Assembly: GCA_002070945.1 (NCBI GenBank)
Contig: MWEG01000023.1
Location: 62,001-126,000, forward strand
Reading direction: 5' to 3'
From: Lentisphaerae bacterium ADurb.Bin082
GTDB lineage: Bacteria; Verrucomicrobiota; Lentisphaeria; Oligosphaerales; Oligosphaeraceae
Length of the DNA stretch: 64,000 bases
The translations under genes and the position numbers were made by a program. Positions 28,624 through 35,996 of this stretch are shown piece after piece. Position 1 is the stretch's first letter; every line of letters begins with the position of its first letter. The notes beneath the pieces are model-generated. The model worked only from the letters and a program-made list of their open reading frames with translations. It did not search any database and was not told the DNA's origin.

Positions 28624-28902
28624 ATGGCAAAACGCATGATGGATGATGCCTTGAAGGCCAAGCTGGCTAAAGGCCGTACTGACGCAAAGGAAATGCGCAC
28701 CCTGGCGCCTAAGCTGATGGAAGAATACGGCACTTTCTTGCAGTCGTGGAAATTCTGGAAGGCTCTCCCTGCGGCTGACCGTGAAGCCATCGCCGCTGCA
28801 ATCCGCAAGGCGGATGTCTCGCTCCTAAACGAAGACATCAAGAAAATGCAGGCCCAGCTCGAAGCCAAAATGGCGGCCAAGGAAACCCTCGCAAAACGCT
28901 GA
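28624..28902 (+). CDS. Small charged helical protein of unknown function (92 aa)
   Basis: I chose the ATG at 28624 because AGGAGAAAAAAATG gives an excellent ribosome site, while the longer frame to 28567 lacks one. The 92-residue product is very rich in Lys, Ala, Met and Glu (MAKRMMDDALKAKLAKGRTD at the start, LEAKMAAKETLAKR at the end) and is predicted to be helical. A central TFLQSWKFWKALP is the only aromatic patch. No signal peptide is present. A near-consensus promoter and a textbook terminator suggest a monocistronic, well-expressed gene. The family is not recognised; a nucleoid-associated or chaperone-like role is possible but unsupported. Confidence 0.8.
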   Translation: MAKRMMDDALKAKLAKGRTDAKEMRTLAPKLMEEYGTFLQSWKFWKALPAADREAIAAAIRKADVSLLNEDIKKMQAQLEAKMAAKETLAKR

Positions 28903-28929
28903 CTCCCTTTTGCACCTAAAGTCATAAAC

Positions 28930-28972
28930 AAAACCCGGACGGCGAAGACACACAACGCCGACCGGGTTTTTT
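28930..28972 (+). terminator. Rho-independent terminator
   Basis: AAACCCGG and CGGCG pair with CGCCG and CCGGGTTT (one A bulge on each side) around a short loop, ending in six T residues. It lies 28 bases after the stop of the small basic-protein gene. Confidence 0.92.
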
Positions 28973-28984
28973 AGCTATCAGACA

Positions 28985-29008
28985 GCCATAGCCCCTCGCC
29001 CCTAAAAA
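28985..29008. repeat. Solo boundary box GGGGCGAGGGGC (minus orientation)
   Basis: GCCCCTCGCCCCTAAAAAAA is the reverse complement of the TTAGGGGCGAGGGGC box that bounds the composite heptamer repeats at 8199 and 12748. Here it stands alone, without heptamers, between convergent genes. Confidence 0.6.
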
Positions 29009-29019
29009 AAGCCCCTCGC

Positions 29020-29652
29020 TCAGGCAATTGCCGTCTGAAAAACGCCATCTTTGTCGGCTACGGCGCACGCTGCGGAGACCGGCTTTTCGAAGTCAGCGAA
29101 CACGCCTCGTCCCAGGATATAGTCGCAGGCATCGGCAGCCGAGGCGACATCAAAGCTGCTGTCTTCCTGGGCCAGCGACGGCTCATTGCGCTCATACGTG
29201 CAGACATAAAAAGCCTGGCCTGGCCGCAGGGCGAATTCGCGCACCAGCAAAGCGTCTTTGCGCACGATTGCCAGCCAGCCTGCGGCTCCATCCGGAGTCA
29301 CTATCCCGGCGATGCGCGGCGTGTCCAGGCTGTCATGCTCGTAGTCCATAGCCAGCATCACCCCTGCCAGCGCGTCGCGCGGCGGCAGTCCGGCATCGAT
29401 TTTTTCCGCTATCGGGTCTGTATGCGAGCCATTGCTCACAATCGCGAAGCCGCGCGCCAGCCGCAGGCAATGATACGCGATGTACGGATTCTTCTGAATG
29501 TCGTTTTCAAAGCCCGGTTTCGGGACAATCGCAATCGCCCGCTCCAGGTTCTTTGCCTCGCGGTTGGGAAAAGACCGCGACGACACCCGATACAGCCCAG
29601 CCCCGCGGCCAGAACAAGTCCGCCCCACGGCAACGATGCGTCCTACATACAT
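29020..29652 (-). CDS. purO: IMP cyclohydrolase, archaeal PurO type
   Basis: PurO closes the purine ring, turning FAICAR into IMP, the last step of purine synthesis. The 210-residue protein begins MYVGRIVAVGRTCSGRGAGLYRVSSRSFPNREAKNL, the hallmark N-terminus of this archaeal-type enzyme, which is unrelated to the usual bacterial PurH. FAIVSNGSHTDPIAEKIDAG near 75 and GIVTPDGAAGWLAIVR near 125 are also typical. The start at 29652 is preceded by AGGAGG. The gene stands alone, convergent with the small basic-protein gene. Whether a separate bacterial PurH exists in this genome cannot be seen here. Confidence 0.9.
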   Translation of the reverse strand: MYVGRIVAVGRTCSGRGAGLYRVSSRSFPNREAKNLERAIAIVPKPGFENDIQKNPYIAYHCLRLARGFAIVSNGSHTDPIAEKIDAGLPPRDALAGVMLAMDYEHDSLDTPRIAGIVTPDGAAGWLAIVRKDALLVREFALRPGQAFYVCTYERNEPSLAQEDSSFDVASAADACDYILGRGVFADFEKPVSAACAVADKDGVFQTAIA

Positions 29653-29729
29653 GTCATCCTCCTGCACGTACCTTAAATCTCAAAGCATGAAAATCACCTA
29701 ACGCCATCCTGTCCCTGCCTGAATCTGAC

Positions 29730-29757
29730 TTGCAATCGACCGGATGAGACATATACT
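29730..29757 (+). promoter_or_regulatory. Putative promoter of the 723-residue exported protein gene
   Basis: TTGCAA at 29730-29735 and TATACT at 29752-29757 are spaced by 16 bases. The gene start is about 105 bases downstream. The region is divergent from purO. Confidence 0.45.
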
Positions 29758-29865
29758 AATATAATTGTCTGAACCTAATTTGACACCCGGTCGCTTAGGC
29801 GTTCACTGCCAGGCCGTTCCGGCTGACAAAAACATTTTGCCGTCATTCTAAGGAATCCCGCCTCC

Positions 29866-32037
29866 ATGAACATCTTGCCACGCCATCTTTTCTCCTGCCC
29901 AGCCGTTGTTTTGCTGGCCTTCCTGCTGTGGCTGCCATGCCGCCCAGCAACGGCCGCCACTATAGCGCAGGTCGCCGCCGCCCTGGACAACCCAGCCGGC
30001 GTCACCTTCACGAAAATGGAATACTGGAAATACAAGATGGAAAAAATAACCGAGGACGGCGAAATTTCTTACGAGCTTGACGAAAATACCTACACTGTCA
30101 GCTCCGGCGACAGCAAATGGGCCGTGCAAACGAAAACCGCAAACACCACCACCCCGGTCTGGGGAGGCTCCTGCATCTACAGCACCGGCGTCGAGGACGG
30201 CGCCGCCGCACGACTCTATCTCAAAGTCCGCGGCCCAGGCACCCTCACCTTCCTATATAAGACCTCCTGCGATGACTCCGACGCATTCAATGTCTATGTC
30301 GACGGCGAGCTGGTGCAGAATTACTCCGGCTTTGGCGACGACATCGACTGGGAAGAAGAAGAAATCACGCTCAATGGCGGACGCAGCTCCAATGAGGTAT
30401 ATAACCACGAAATCGTCTTCGAATACTTTAAAAATGAACCGGAATACGACGGCAAAACAAAAATTCCTGACGGGCCGCGCCGAGACGACTATGATACCAC
30501 CGCCGAATACAACGCCGCTAAAGCATATTTCCATGACTGCATCTGGCTCGACCTCGTCGTCTGGGCACCAGCGCCAGTGGACATCGATCTGGACCCCAAC
30601 CCCAATCCGATCAATGACGAGGAGCCGCCCGAGGTTGCGGCCCTCCGCGGCGTATTCATTGACTCCCTAGTCGTCAACGTGCCCAGCAATAGCGAAGAAT
30701 TCGGCTATCACATCCGCTACACGACCGACGGCACGACGCCGACGGCCAACAGCCCTGCCTACGTCATCGAAGACGGCATCCTCCTCACCAGCACCTGCAC
30801 AGTCAAGGCCAAAGTGTTTGACACCACTGCTGGCGGCGCGCCATTCGCAGTGGTGCCGGAAATCATGGCCTCCGGCACCTTCCAGGCCAAGGCTGCAACG
30901 CCGAACCTGGCCATTGACGAAGACGCCTCAACGCCGAACCGCATTCTCTGCACCGCAGCCACGACTACGCCTGACGCCGTCATCTTCTACACCTTAACCC
31001 CAGACGCCGTCCCGAACCTGCCGTGGCCTGCAGGCGGCCTAGTCGTCACCAAGCCAAGCCAAATCCGCGCCATCGCCAAAAGAGCCAACACCTTGGACAG
31101 CGAACTCGCCAGCCTCGCGGTCACCCAAGCCACAGCGCCGAACCTGGCCATTGACGAAGACGCCTCAACGCCAGACAGCATTGTCTGCACCGCAGCCACG
31201 ACCACGCCTGACGCCGCCATCTTCTACACCTTGACTCCTGGCGCCGTCCCAAACCTGCCGTGGCCCGCAGGCGGCCTAATCGTCACCAAACCAAGCCAAA
31301 TCCGCGCCCTAGCCCGAAGCGCCAGCACCTTGGACAGCGCCATCGCCAGCCTCGCGATCTCCCAAGCCAAGCCGCCGGTCATCACTGCCCAGGCCGACGG
31401 ACAGCCGCTATCCCCGCAAGCCAAAGCCTACACGCCCGGAGCCACCCTGACCATCACCATCGCCGCGCCCAGCGGCAACGCACTTTACGCGACCTCAGCC
31501 GCCCCTGGAGCTGCCTGGACGCCCTACACCATACCGCTCGTCTTCCGCAACAGCGTCGACGCGGTCACCATCTTAGCCCGCAGCATCACCCCGGGCGGCC
31601 TGGCCAGCGCCATCGTGCAGGTGGCCTTCTACCCTGCTGACACCACCTTTACCTTCGGCGACCTTGGCAGCGGCTTCGCTCTCCACGACGGCTGGAACCT
31701 GCTCGGAATGCCAATCAGCCCGACCCAGGAAACCATGGCCGCGCTCCTGGCGGCGTGGCCAATAGTGTTTGCCATCGAGCCAACGACCGAAACCCTCTGC
31801 CGCCCAAACTGGATCGCGCAGGGCGAGGGATTCTGGCTCTATTGCGACCAGGACGCCCCGCGAACCCTGGCCATCCGTGGAGCCATCCTCCCAGACACGG
31901 TCAGCCAAGGCTGGCGCCTGCTCACGCCGACCTTCGGAGCCGAACGTGTCGAAGCCTGGCACTGGTCCACACCCGAAGGAGCCTACCGCCAACAAAAACT
32001 GTTCCCAGGCCAAGGCGGATGGAAATACCTGCCATGA
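29866..32037 (+). CDS. Exported repeat protein with chitobiase-like C-terminal domains
   Basis: The 723-residue protein starts with a clear signal peptide (VVLLAFLLWLPCRPATA, cleavage after about residue 30). Residues 90-210 are an acidic beta-sandwich-like domain with LYLKVRGPGTLTFLYKTSC. From about residue 270 there are CHB_HEX_C-like domains (YHIRYTTDGTTPTANSPAY). Then comes a 79-residue unit present twice in tandem (30904 and 31141, TPDAxIFYTLTPxAVPNLPW), nearly identical in DNA. The last 115 residues begin DGWNLLGMPISP, with FWLYCDQD and WRLLTPTFGAERVEAWHW. That module is shared with the two giant proteins of this window. Probably surface-located and carbohydrate- or protein-binding; no catalytic residues are seen. 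Confidence 0.82.
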   Translation: MNILPRHLFSCPAVVLLAFLLWLPCRPATAATIAQVAAALDNPAGVTFTKMEYWKYKMEKITEDGEISYELDENTYTVSSGDSKWAVQTKTANTTTPVWGGSCIYSTGVEDGAAARLYLKVRGPGTLTFLYKTSCDDSDAFNVYVDGELVQNYSGFGDDIDWEEEEITLNGGRSSNEVYNHEIVFEYFKNEPEYDGKTKIPDGPRRDDYDTTAEYNAAKAYFHDCIWLDLVVWAPAPVDIDLDPNPNPINDEEPPEVAALRGVFIDSLVVNVPSNSEEFGYHIRYTTDGTTPTANSPAYVIEDGILLTSTCTVKAKVFDTTAGGAPFAVVPEIMASGTFQAKAATPNLAIDEDASTPNRILCTAATTTPDAVIFYTLTPDAVPNLPWPAGGLVVTKPSQIRAIAKRANTLDSELASLAVTQATAPNLAIDEDASTPDSIVCTAATTTPDAAIFYTLTPGAVPNLPWPAGGLIVTKPSQIRALARSASTLDSAIASLAISQAKPPVITAQADGQPLSPQAKAYTPGATLTITIAAPSGNALYATSAAPGAAWTPYTIPLVFRNSVDAVTILARSITPGGLASAIVQVAFYPADTTFTFGDLGSGFALHDGWNLLGMPISPTQETMAALLAAWPIVFAIEPTTETLCRPNWIAQGEGFWLYCDQDAPRTLAIRGAILPDTVSQGWRLLTPTFGAERVEAWHWSTPEGAYRQQKLFPGQGGWKYLP

Positions 32038-32744
32038 ATGCCATTCCTAACGGAGAGCGGAGAGGAACCGTCGTTTTATCCGCAGATGACGCAGATGACG
32101 CAGATTTTTTAGGGTATGTCATACGGAAAAACCAGCCGTGCAGCGGCGAAGGCACGCAGGGCTGAAACATAAAAGCCCAGGGTGAGCGAAGCGAAGCCCT
32201 GGGTAGGGTGGAATAAATTTGATGGTTGTCGCGCTGCATAACGTGATTTCATGAGCGAACGGCGAGCCGCAGCTGCTTGGGCGCTGTTGCCTCATCTCCG
32301 TCCAGTGCCCGGGCTTGAGCCTAGGGCGATGCCCCACTACCCAAAAAAACGTGCTATAGACAAAAAAAGCCAAAAGTTCGCTTGCATTGCCTGATATATA
32401 GGGTAAAGTATTTATTTGTACTAAAAAATTCATGGCAGCCGTTGGTCTCAAGGTCGCGCATCCCCTGTCTTTTTTTGCTTTTCAGCGTGATTTTTTTCCC
32501 AATCGACGTTTGACATTCATTTTTAGGTGTGTATTGTATTTGTGTTTTTCCTGAACGCTGGTGCTCTTGGCCTAGCTGGGGCATACACTTCCCCGCAGCG
32601 CCAAGGGGATCACAGGCACGAAAGGAGGAATAGGGAAGGACAAATTGCAAAATCAGATGATTTTTTAGTATCTAAAATTAAGGTTCCAAGGGAATGGCCG
32701 GTCAAACGGCCAGAGTAAAAAGGTCGAAGAAAGGATTTAAAACA
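32038..32744. repeat. Intergenic stretch with ATCCGCAG element and a palindrome
   Basis: Bases 32066-32160 are the second copy of the ATCCGCAGATGACGC element, again just after a stop codon and running into AGGGTATGTCATACGGA and CCAGCCGTG. Bases 32176-32203 form a hairpin, CCCAGGG ... CCCTGGG, of the 'CCCAGGGTGAGCGAAGCG' family. Bases 32210-32505 show no gene. A candidate promoter for the next gene lies at 32510-32537. Confidence 0.75.
32510..32537 (+). promoter_or_regulatory. Putative promoter of the 371-residue exported protein gene
   Basis: A perfect TTGACA (32510-32515) and TATTGT (32532-32537) are 16 bases apart. This would leave a leader of about 200 bases before the start at 32745. Confidence 0.5.
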
Positions 32745-33860
32745 ATGAAGAAACTTCTCGCAACCATGTTAGTGGCCGTGGTAGGCATCGCCGCCATTGC
32801 CCAAACTGTAGTCTATGACTACAAAGCAACATTCAAACGCATAGACCCAGTCTACAAACTGCGCACACTGGATCCGGTTACCGTGAGGGTGCCAGAGACC
32901 CCGCCAAACCCCGTCTATCCTAAGGGTCAATACGTCACGGAAAGCTATCGGGTCAAGAGAGACACCATTTACGGCTATGTGGTTCTTCCCCTCTGCACAT
33001 CCTGCGGCGGTGACATGGCAAGCTCCTTGGACTACGCTGCTACGCCTACTACCGCGAACCAGTCCTTCGCCTACCTGGCTCGCAAAGGCGACACCCTGAC
33101 CAAGAAAAAATGGCCTGGCGACTTGGTTTTCGCCCCCTACGTCATCAAGGTACCGGTCGAGGCCAAGTCAGCCATCTTCAAGTCAACAGTGTACAACGTG
33201 CCAATGACCCGCGAAGCCACTCCTCAAGTCAAGCTGGCCAAGACCATGGATGCGTGGATGACCCTTGACTTCGCGATTCCCGATACGCCCGACGCCAAAG
33301 ACGCGAATGGCCAACCAATACCTGATCCATGGATTGCAGGTAACAACTTGCCTTATAGCCTTGATCCCGGCCATGTCATCGCCAAAGCCCAAAGCTCCGA
33401 CCCTCGTAATCTCTTGGTTTATGGTTTCCTTGGTTTGGATCATAATGGAGGCAACTTCGAAGCGGGGCTCGCGGGTTATGGCGAAGGCTATGTTGTTAAC
33501 AAGGGCTTTGGCAAAGCTAAGGTGATTACCTCCTCTACTCCAGGTTCAATTGGCATTTGCATCGGCTCTACCGGTTCCTCTTACAGCTGCAACATCATAT
33601 CCAGCATTTCCGGCTCTGTTGTTGGTGAGTTCCTCTATCGGGGCGGCTGCGGCGTCAACCCCATGTGGGATATCTGCAATGTTGGCCCAACTGGTGTAGA
33701 TGGTGCCCCGATTTCTGGCACGTGGACGCTGAAGTACAACAAACGCATGACCGACAAAGGCGACACGAACGCCCAGGAAACCGCTATCCAGGCAAAACTC
33801 GGTTGGAGCAAAGCCACGTGGATTGACGAGATGCCTGTCTACGAATCAATTCCAGAATAA
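32745..33860 (+). CDS. Exported protein of unknown function with CxxC motif (371 aa)
   Basis: The start at 32745 gives a signal peptide (MKKLLATMLVAVVGIAAIAQ, likely cut near AIAQ). The mature protein has YGYVVLPLCTSCGGDMASS with a CxxC pair near residue 80, an alternating Lys/Thr-rich beta-like middle, a Gly-rich section near residue 240 (NFEAGLAGYGEGYVVNKGFG) and two more Cys pairs (GICIGSTGSSYSC and GGCGVNPMWDIC). WTLKYNKRMTDKG is near the end. I do not recognise the family. A consensus -35 box, a long leader and a very strong terminator suggest high, independent expression of a structural or surface protein. Neighbouring genes are also exported proteins. Confidence 0.75.
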   Translation: MKKLLATMLVAVVGIAAIAQTVVYDYKATFKRIDPVYKLRTLDPVTVRVPETPPNPVYPKGQYVTESYRVKRDTIYGYVVLPLCTSCGGDMASSLDYAATPTTANQSFAYLARKGDTLTKKKWPGDLVFAPYVIKVPVEAKSAIFKSTVYNVPMTREATPQVKLAKTMDAWMTLDFAIPDTPDAKDANGQPIPDPWIAGNNLPYSLDPGHVIAKAQSSDPRNLLVYGFLGLDHNGGNFEAGLAGYGEGYVVNKGFGKAKVITSSTPGSIGICIGSTGSSYSCNIISSISGSVVGEFLYRGGCGVNPMWDICNVGPTGVDGAPISGTWTLKYNKRMTDKGDTNAQETAIQAKLGWSKATWIDEMPVYESIPE

Positions 33861-33907
33861 TAATCCAGTACTTCGTACTGTATTAACCGCGTAGAGTAAA
33901 AAACCCG

Positions 33908-33947
33908 GTGAAAGGGGGGATCTTCCGATCCCCCCTTTCACTTTTTT
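33908..33947 (+). terminator. Strong rho-independent terminator
   Basis: A perfect 15-base stem (GTGAAAGGGGGGATC / GATCCCCCCTTTCAC) closes a TTCC tetraloop and is followed by six T residues. It lies 48 bases after the stop of the 371-residue exported protein. Confidence 0.96.
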
Positions 33948-33960
33948 ATTACGTTTAACA

Positions 33961-34380
33961 ATATATCCAGGCTCCAGCCCGCCGTACGTAGTCGCACGTA
34001 GTACAGGCCTCAGCTTGCAGCATGTACCACGCTTGCAGGAGCATGTAGTTCAAGCTTTAGCTTGCAGTATGTAGTTCAGTCCGTACTTCGTTCAGGATTA
34101 TGTCTCGCCCTTTCAGGGCTCAAAATTATACATCGCCACACCCAGGGCGTCGCCGACCCTGGCGGGTCGGCTCGCCACAAAAAAAAACAAAAATCACTCG
34201 CGCAGCCAGCCCAGGGCGTCGCCGACCCTGGCGGGTCGGCTCGCCCTGGGCTGGTATGTCTCGCCCCTTCAGGGCATTTGCAGCTCTGCCGCTGCTGACG
34301 TTGGTGGACGGTAGAGCGAAAACATGCGTCCTCCACAGGCTTCCACAGGCTTCCAGCCGGGACAGATGCACATACTTAAA
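33961..34380. repeat. Palindromic repeat mosaic, part 1
   Basis: No gene is seen. Bases 33985-34080 carry GTACGTAGT, CAAGCTTTAGCTTG and related palindromes. Two 37-base direct repeats starting CAGGGCGTCGCCGACCCTGG lie at 34142-34178 and 34212-34248; each can fold on itself. TATGTCTCGCCCTTTCAGGGC occurs twice (34098 and 34255, the second as CCCCTTCAGGG). Such short palindromic elements are widespread in this group of bacteria without a known function. Confidence 0.8.
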
Positions 34381-34575
34381 GTCACATTCCTTTGCGCCGT
34401 AGGCGCTTAACCATGCTTAACCCCAGGCTTTAGCCTGGGGGAAGCATACCCCCTAAACTGGTGCCCCGTAGGGGCACTACAGTTAGTGCTGAAAACATGT
34501 TGTCGGGGCTTCGTGCAGAATTATTGTTACGTATTGTATACCAATGACTTGAAGATTTGTTTTCCGGAAATCTTT
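34381..34575 (+). repeat. Outer inverted repeat, left arm
   Basis: This arm matches the reverse complement of 43344-43540 at roughly 90 percent by eye. Landmarks in order are CCTTTGCGCCGTAGGCGCTTA, CCCCAGGCTTTAGCCTGGGG, GTGCCCCGTAGGGGCACTAC, GAAAACATGTTGTCGG and TATTGTATACCAATGACTTG. It contains three hairpins of its own. The arms enclose the HEAT-like, parvulin and first giant genes. Confidence 0.88.
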
Positions 34576-34664
34576 CACAAAAAACAAGATTTTGGCCGAT
34601 AGTAGTACAAATGCTGACTCGAAAAAAATCTTTCCCCCAAAAAGAAGTTAGCCGATAGTAGTAC
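34568..34664 (+). repeat. Two copies of a 41-base ATCTTTC...GATAGTAGTAC element
   Basis: AAATCTTTC, a short A/C-rich run, AAGAAGTT or AAGATTTT, then GGCCGATAGTAGTAC (34568-34608) and again with AGCCGATAGTAGTAC (34624-34664). Three more copies lie at 42664-42704 and 42857-42900 (inverted) and 43814-43857 (direct). Bases 34665-34941 hold no recognised feature. Confidence 0.8.
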
Positions 34665-34941
34665 GCTGCCGGGCTTCATCCAGCCATATTCCATTGCACT
34701 GTGCCATCTTAACCCACCTTCTCCCTCCCCCCTTGGTGCCATCTGCGCGACATGTTCTCTTTCGCGTCCAGGCGTCCTGGCTATTGTTCACAAACCTATT
34801 TGTTCTCTCAAAACCTCCCAGTTTTGCCCAACAATTGTCACTCGTCGCGCAACTTTCATCCTGGCTGCGCGGTCATAAAAACATATTCATTATACCATCA
34901 CACCCACGACCTACCATTGTTGATTCAAGGTAAAAACCACA

Positions 34942-35991
34942 ATGCGTCTGCAAAAAAATACTTTTATCGGCCTTGGCCTAATGGTTTTGGCTGTGGCGGC
35001 AATTTGCGTGGCATGGCGCCTAACCGCCGTACGAGACCCGAATACACCTCCAGAGACGCATCAAGGTGCTACGGCGCCTTCCACCCTTCAAGACAATAAC
35101 CTGCCCCAAGGAGGCAGCCGACCCGATCTGGCGACCCCCTTGTCCGCCACTCCTCCAGCTGACAAAACTCCGCCGCCTATTGCTGCCACAACGCCTGCGC
35201 CCAACAAGGAACATGCCACCGCAAGCGCTTTGCAGGAGCTTTTAGATGACGACGCCAAGCACACTCAGGCGCGCGTCATGGCTATGACCATGGCCGTCAC
35301 CGGTTCCGACTATGAGCAGCTTGAGGCTGTAAATGCGCTCCGCTGGCTGGGCGGCCAGGACGCCCAAAAAACCTTAGTTAAAGTCATGGCCTCAGCCGGC
35401 GAGGAAGCCGCCACCGAAGCGCGTCATGTACTCATGCATCTCCTGACCGAAGACTTGATCACAGACAGCCCTGCCCCCTTTGATCCCTCCCTCTGGAAGG
35501 AGGCCATCGAGGCTGCTGGCGATGAATCAGAGCAGGAGGCCTTCATGGTCTTGCTCGGCGCTCATCCGCCCAGACATGCCGTGCCAGTCTTGCTTGACCT
35601 GCTCGAATCTGACGACGATAATTTAAAGCAATTGGCACAGGAACACCTGGAAGCCAATACCAGCGGAGAAGAAATCACTACCCGCGAACAAGGCGAAGAA
35701 TGGCTGACAGAACACCTGGAAGAACAAGAAAAAATACAACTTGAAGAAGAACAAGAGCTGGCAGCCGCTGAGGAAGGAGCCGTTGACCTGCCGCGCTTCG
35801 CAGAATTGAAAAAACTCGAGGAAGAAGAAGCTCAAAAGACCGCCGCAGCCGAAGAAGAAGAAAAAGAAGACCAAAAAGCCACCGAGGAAAAAGAAGAAGA
35901 AGAAGAAGAAGAAGAGGAAGAGGAAGAGGAAGAGGAAGAGGAAGAGGAAGCCCAAAAGGCCGAGGAAGAAAAGGCCACTGAGGAGAATTGA
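34942..35991 (+). CDS. Membrane-anchored HEAT-like protein with long Glu-rich tail
   Basis: The 349-residue protein has an N-terminal hydrophobic anchor (TFIGLGLMVLAVAAICVAWRL, residues 7-27) and a Pro/Thr-rich linker. Residues 85-235 form alpha-helical repeats resembling HEAT repeats (EAVNALRWLGGQDAQKTLVKVM; AVPVLLDLLESDDDNLKQLAQEHL). The C-terminal 100 residues are mostly Glu with some Lys and Ala, encoded by GAA/GAG repeats at 35830-35985. This should be a highly charged flexible or coiled segment outside the membrane, able to bind metals or basic partners. The parvulin gene starts 5 bases after the stop, so the pair is likely one operon. Its function is not known. Confidence 0.78.
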   Translation: MRLQKNTFIGLGLMVLAVAAICVAWRLTAVRDPNTPPETHQGATAPSTLQDNNLPQGGSRPDLATPLSATPPADKTPPPIAATTPAPNKEHATASALQELLDDDAKHTQARVMAMTMAVTGSDYEQLEAVNALRWLGGQDAQKTLVKVMASAGEEAATEARHVLMHLLTEDLITDSPAPFDPSLWKEAIEAAGDESEQEAFMVLLGAHPPRHAVPVLLDLLESDDDNLKQLAQEHLEANTSGEEITTREQGEEWLTEHLEEQEKIQLEEEQELAAAEEGAVDLPRFAELKKLEEEEAQKTAAAEEEEKEDQKATEEKEEEEEEEEEEEEEEEEEEEAQKAEEEKATEEN

Positions 35992-35996
35992 CGACC

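Noticed and set aside
33961-34941. RNA gene in the long gap before the HEAT-like gene
   Set aside because: The hairpins there are copies of dispersed palindromes found in other gaps; no tRNA or known ncRNA features were seen.
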